DNA of 64,000 nt, taken from Galaxea fascicularis (taxonomy: Eukaryota; Cnidaria; Anthozoa; Scleractinia; Euphylliidae). The stretch is taken from assembly GCA_948470475.1 (NCBI GenBank), contig OX419338.1, forward strand, positions 12,558,247-12,622,246, read 5' to 3'. The notes beneath the pieces are model-generated. The model had not been told where the DNA came from. It was given only the letters and a program-made list of their open reading frames with translations, and searched no databases. Position 1 is the first letter of the stretch. Each line of letters begins with the position of its first letter. This document shows positions 63,460 through 64,000 of this stretch, one piece after another. The translations under genes were made by a program, and so were the position numbers.

Positions 63460-64000
63460 ATACAATGCAATACTTTATTTAACCACGCTACATTTAGGAG
63501 CGAAAAGCGCTCGTTAAAACATGTGCGTGCTAAAACAATGTATACAATTAATACAGTACAATATATACAATTAATAAAAAATATATACAATTAATAATCT
63601 GTGTAAAAAAAAAAAAAAAAAAAAAAAAGATGTGTAAAAACATTATTTCATTTATAATAATCATTTAATAAACGTTTAAAAGTTGAAAGATCCTCTGCTT
63701 CCCTTATAAATGGAGGTAATGAGTTCCAAGTCCTGGCGGCAATGAAAGAAAAAGACTTGTGACGCCATTCCAAATTACATCTAGGCATCTCCAAAATTGT
63801 TCCAGACCCCCTTAGATTATAGGAGCATAACTTAATTTTAAAGAGATTTTGAATATAGCTTGGAGCCTGATTATGTATACATTTATACACAAGGACTAAG
63901 GCCTGAAATTCTCTACGCTGTTTTAACGACCTAATGCCTACAGTCTTCAAAAGGAACTCATAAGGGGTTTGCCTGCCAAAACCTAAAATCGATCTTAGAA
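63460..64000 (-). pseudogene. LINE 3' part running off the right edge
   Basis: The - strand frame encodes ILGFGRQTPYEFLLKTVGIR, REFQALVLVYKCIHNQAPSY and SFSFIAARTWNSLPPFIREA, the reverse-transcriptase C-terminus and tail domain, ending near 63648. The 3' UTR contains a long A run (63606-63628). The rest of the element is outside the window. Confidence 0.8.

Noticed and set aside
1..64000. CRISPR array, prokaryotic operon or defence island
   Set aside because: All tandem or inverted repeats found are MITE arms, SINE/LINE tails or microsatellites; genes have spliceosomal introns.

Overview
This is a eukaryotic, AT-rich, intron- and transposon-rich window. The host genes and the repeat families (tRNA-derived SINEs, CR1/L2-like LINEs, Penelope-like ends, many foldback MITEs, secreted thrombospondin-repeat proteins) point to a cnidarian, most likely an anthozoan such as a stony coral. 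That placement rests on family resemblance; no species-diagnostic gene is present.

The main host gene is a PDE10-type dual GAF-domain cyclic-nucleotide phosphodiesterase on the + strand. I could assemble it by hand from 25 exons (35132-59043). Every intron is GT-AG and every junction keeps frame, giving an 805-residue protein with N-terminal helices, GAF-A, GAF-B and a complete HD phosphodiesterase domain. Its introns carry SINEs, foldback MITEs, a tandem duplication and a 1.16 kb Mutator-like element. Two other host loci are visible: a secreted thrombospondin-type-1/EGF-like protein on the - strand (26766-27581), and the last exon of an unidentified - strand gene (62231-62442) whose other exons must lie to the right. 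A RecQ-like helicase fragment at 29141-29666 has lost its ATP-binding loop and reads as a pseudogene.

Layout: 1-9 kb is SINE, a broken LINE (832-2308) and a dispersed composite repeat (6134-7863, second copy 29856-31203). From 9.2 to 14.4 kb a LINE endonuclease is split by a 4.2 kb Mutator-like element, which has other transposons inside both of its terminal repeats. One of these carries a spliced non-transposase gene. From 16.1 to 18.9 kb there is a five-level nest of transposons. From 19 to 26 kb there are repeats and little coding sequence, then the TSR gene, a LINE tail, the helicase pseudogene and Penelope-like ends with hammerhead-ribozyme-like cores (31473-31521 and 36555-36603). From 35 to 59 kb is the PDE gene. 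From 59 kb onward the sequence is mostly non-coding, with one exon, a Harbinger-like MITE and a LINE that runs off the right edge.

No operon, CRISPR or prokaryotic system is present. The most unusual content is the nested and gene-carrying Mutator-like elements, the paired hammerhead-like cores with different disabling changes, and the apparent exchange of the GAF signature motif between GAF-A and GAF-B in the phosphodiesterase.
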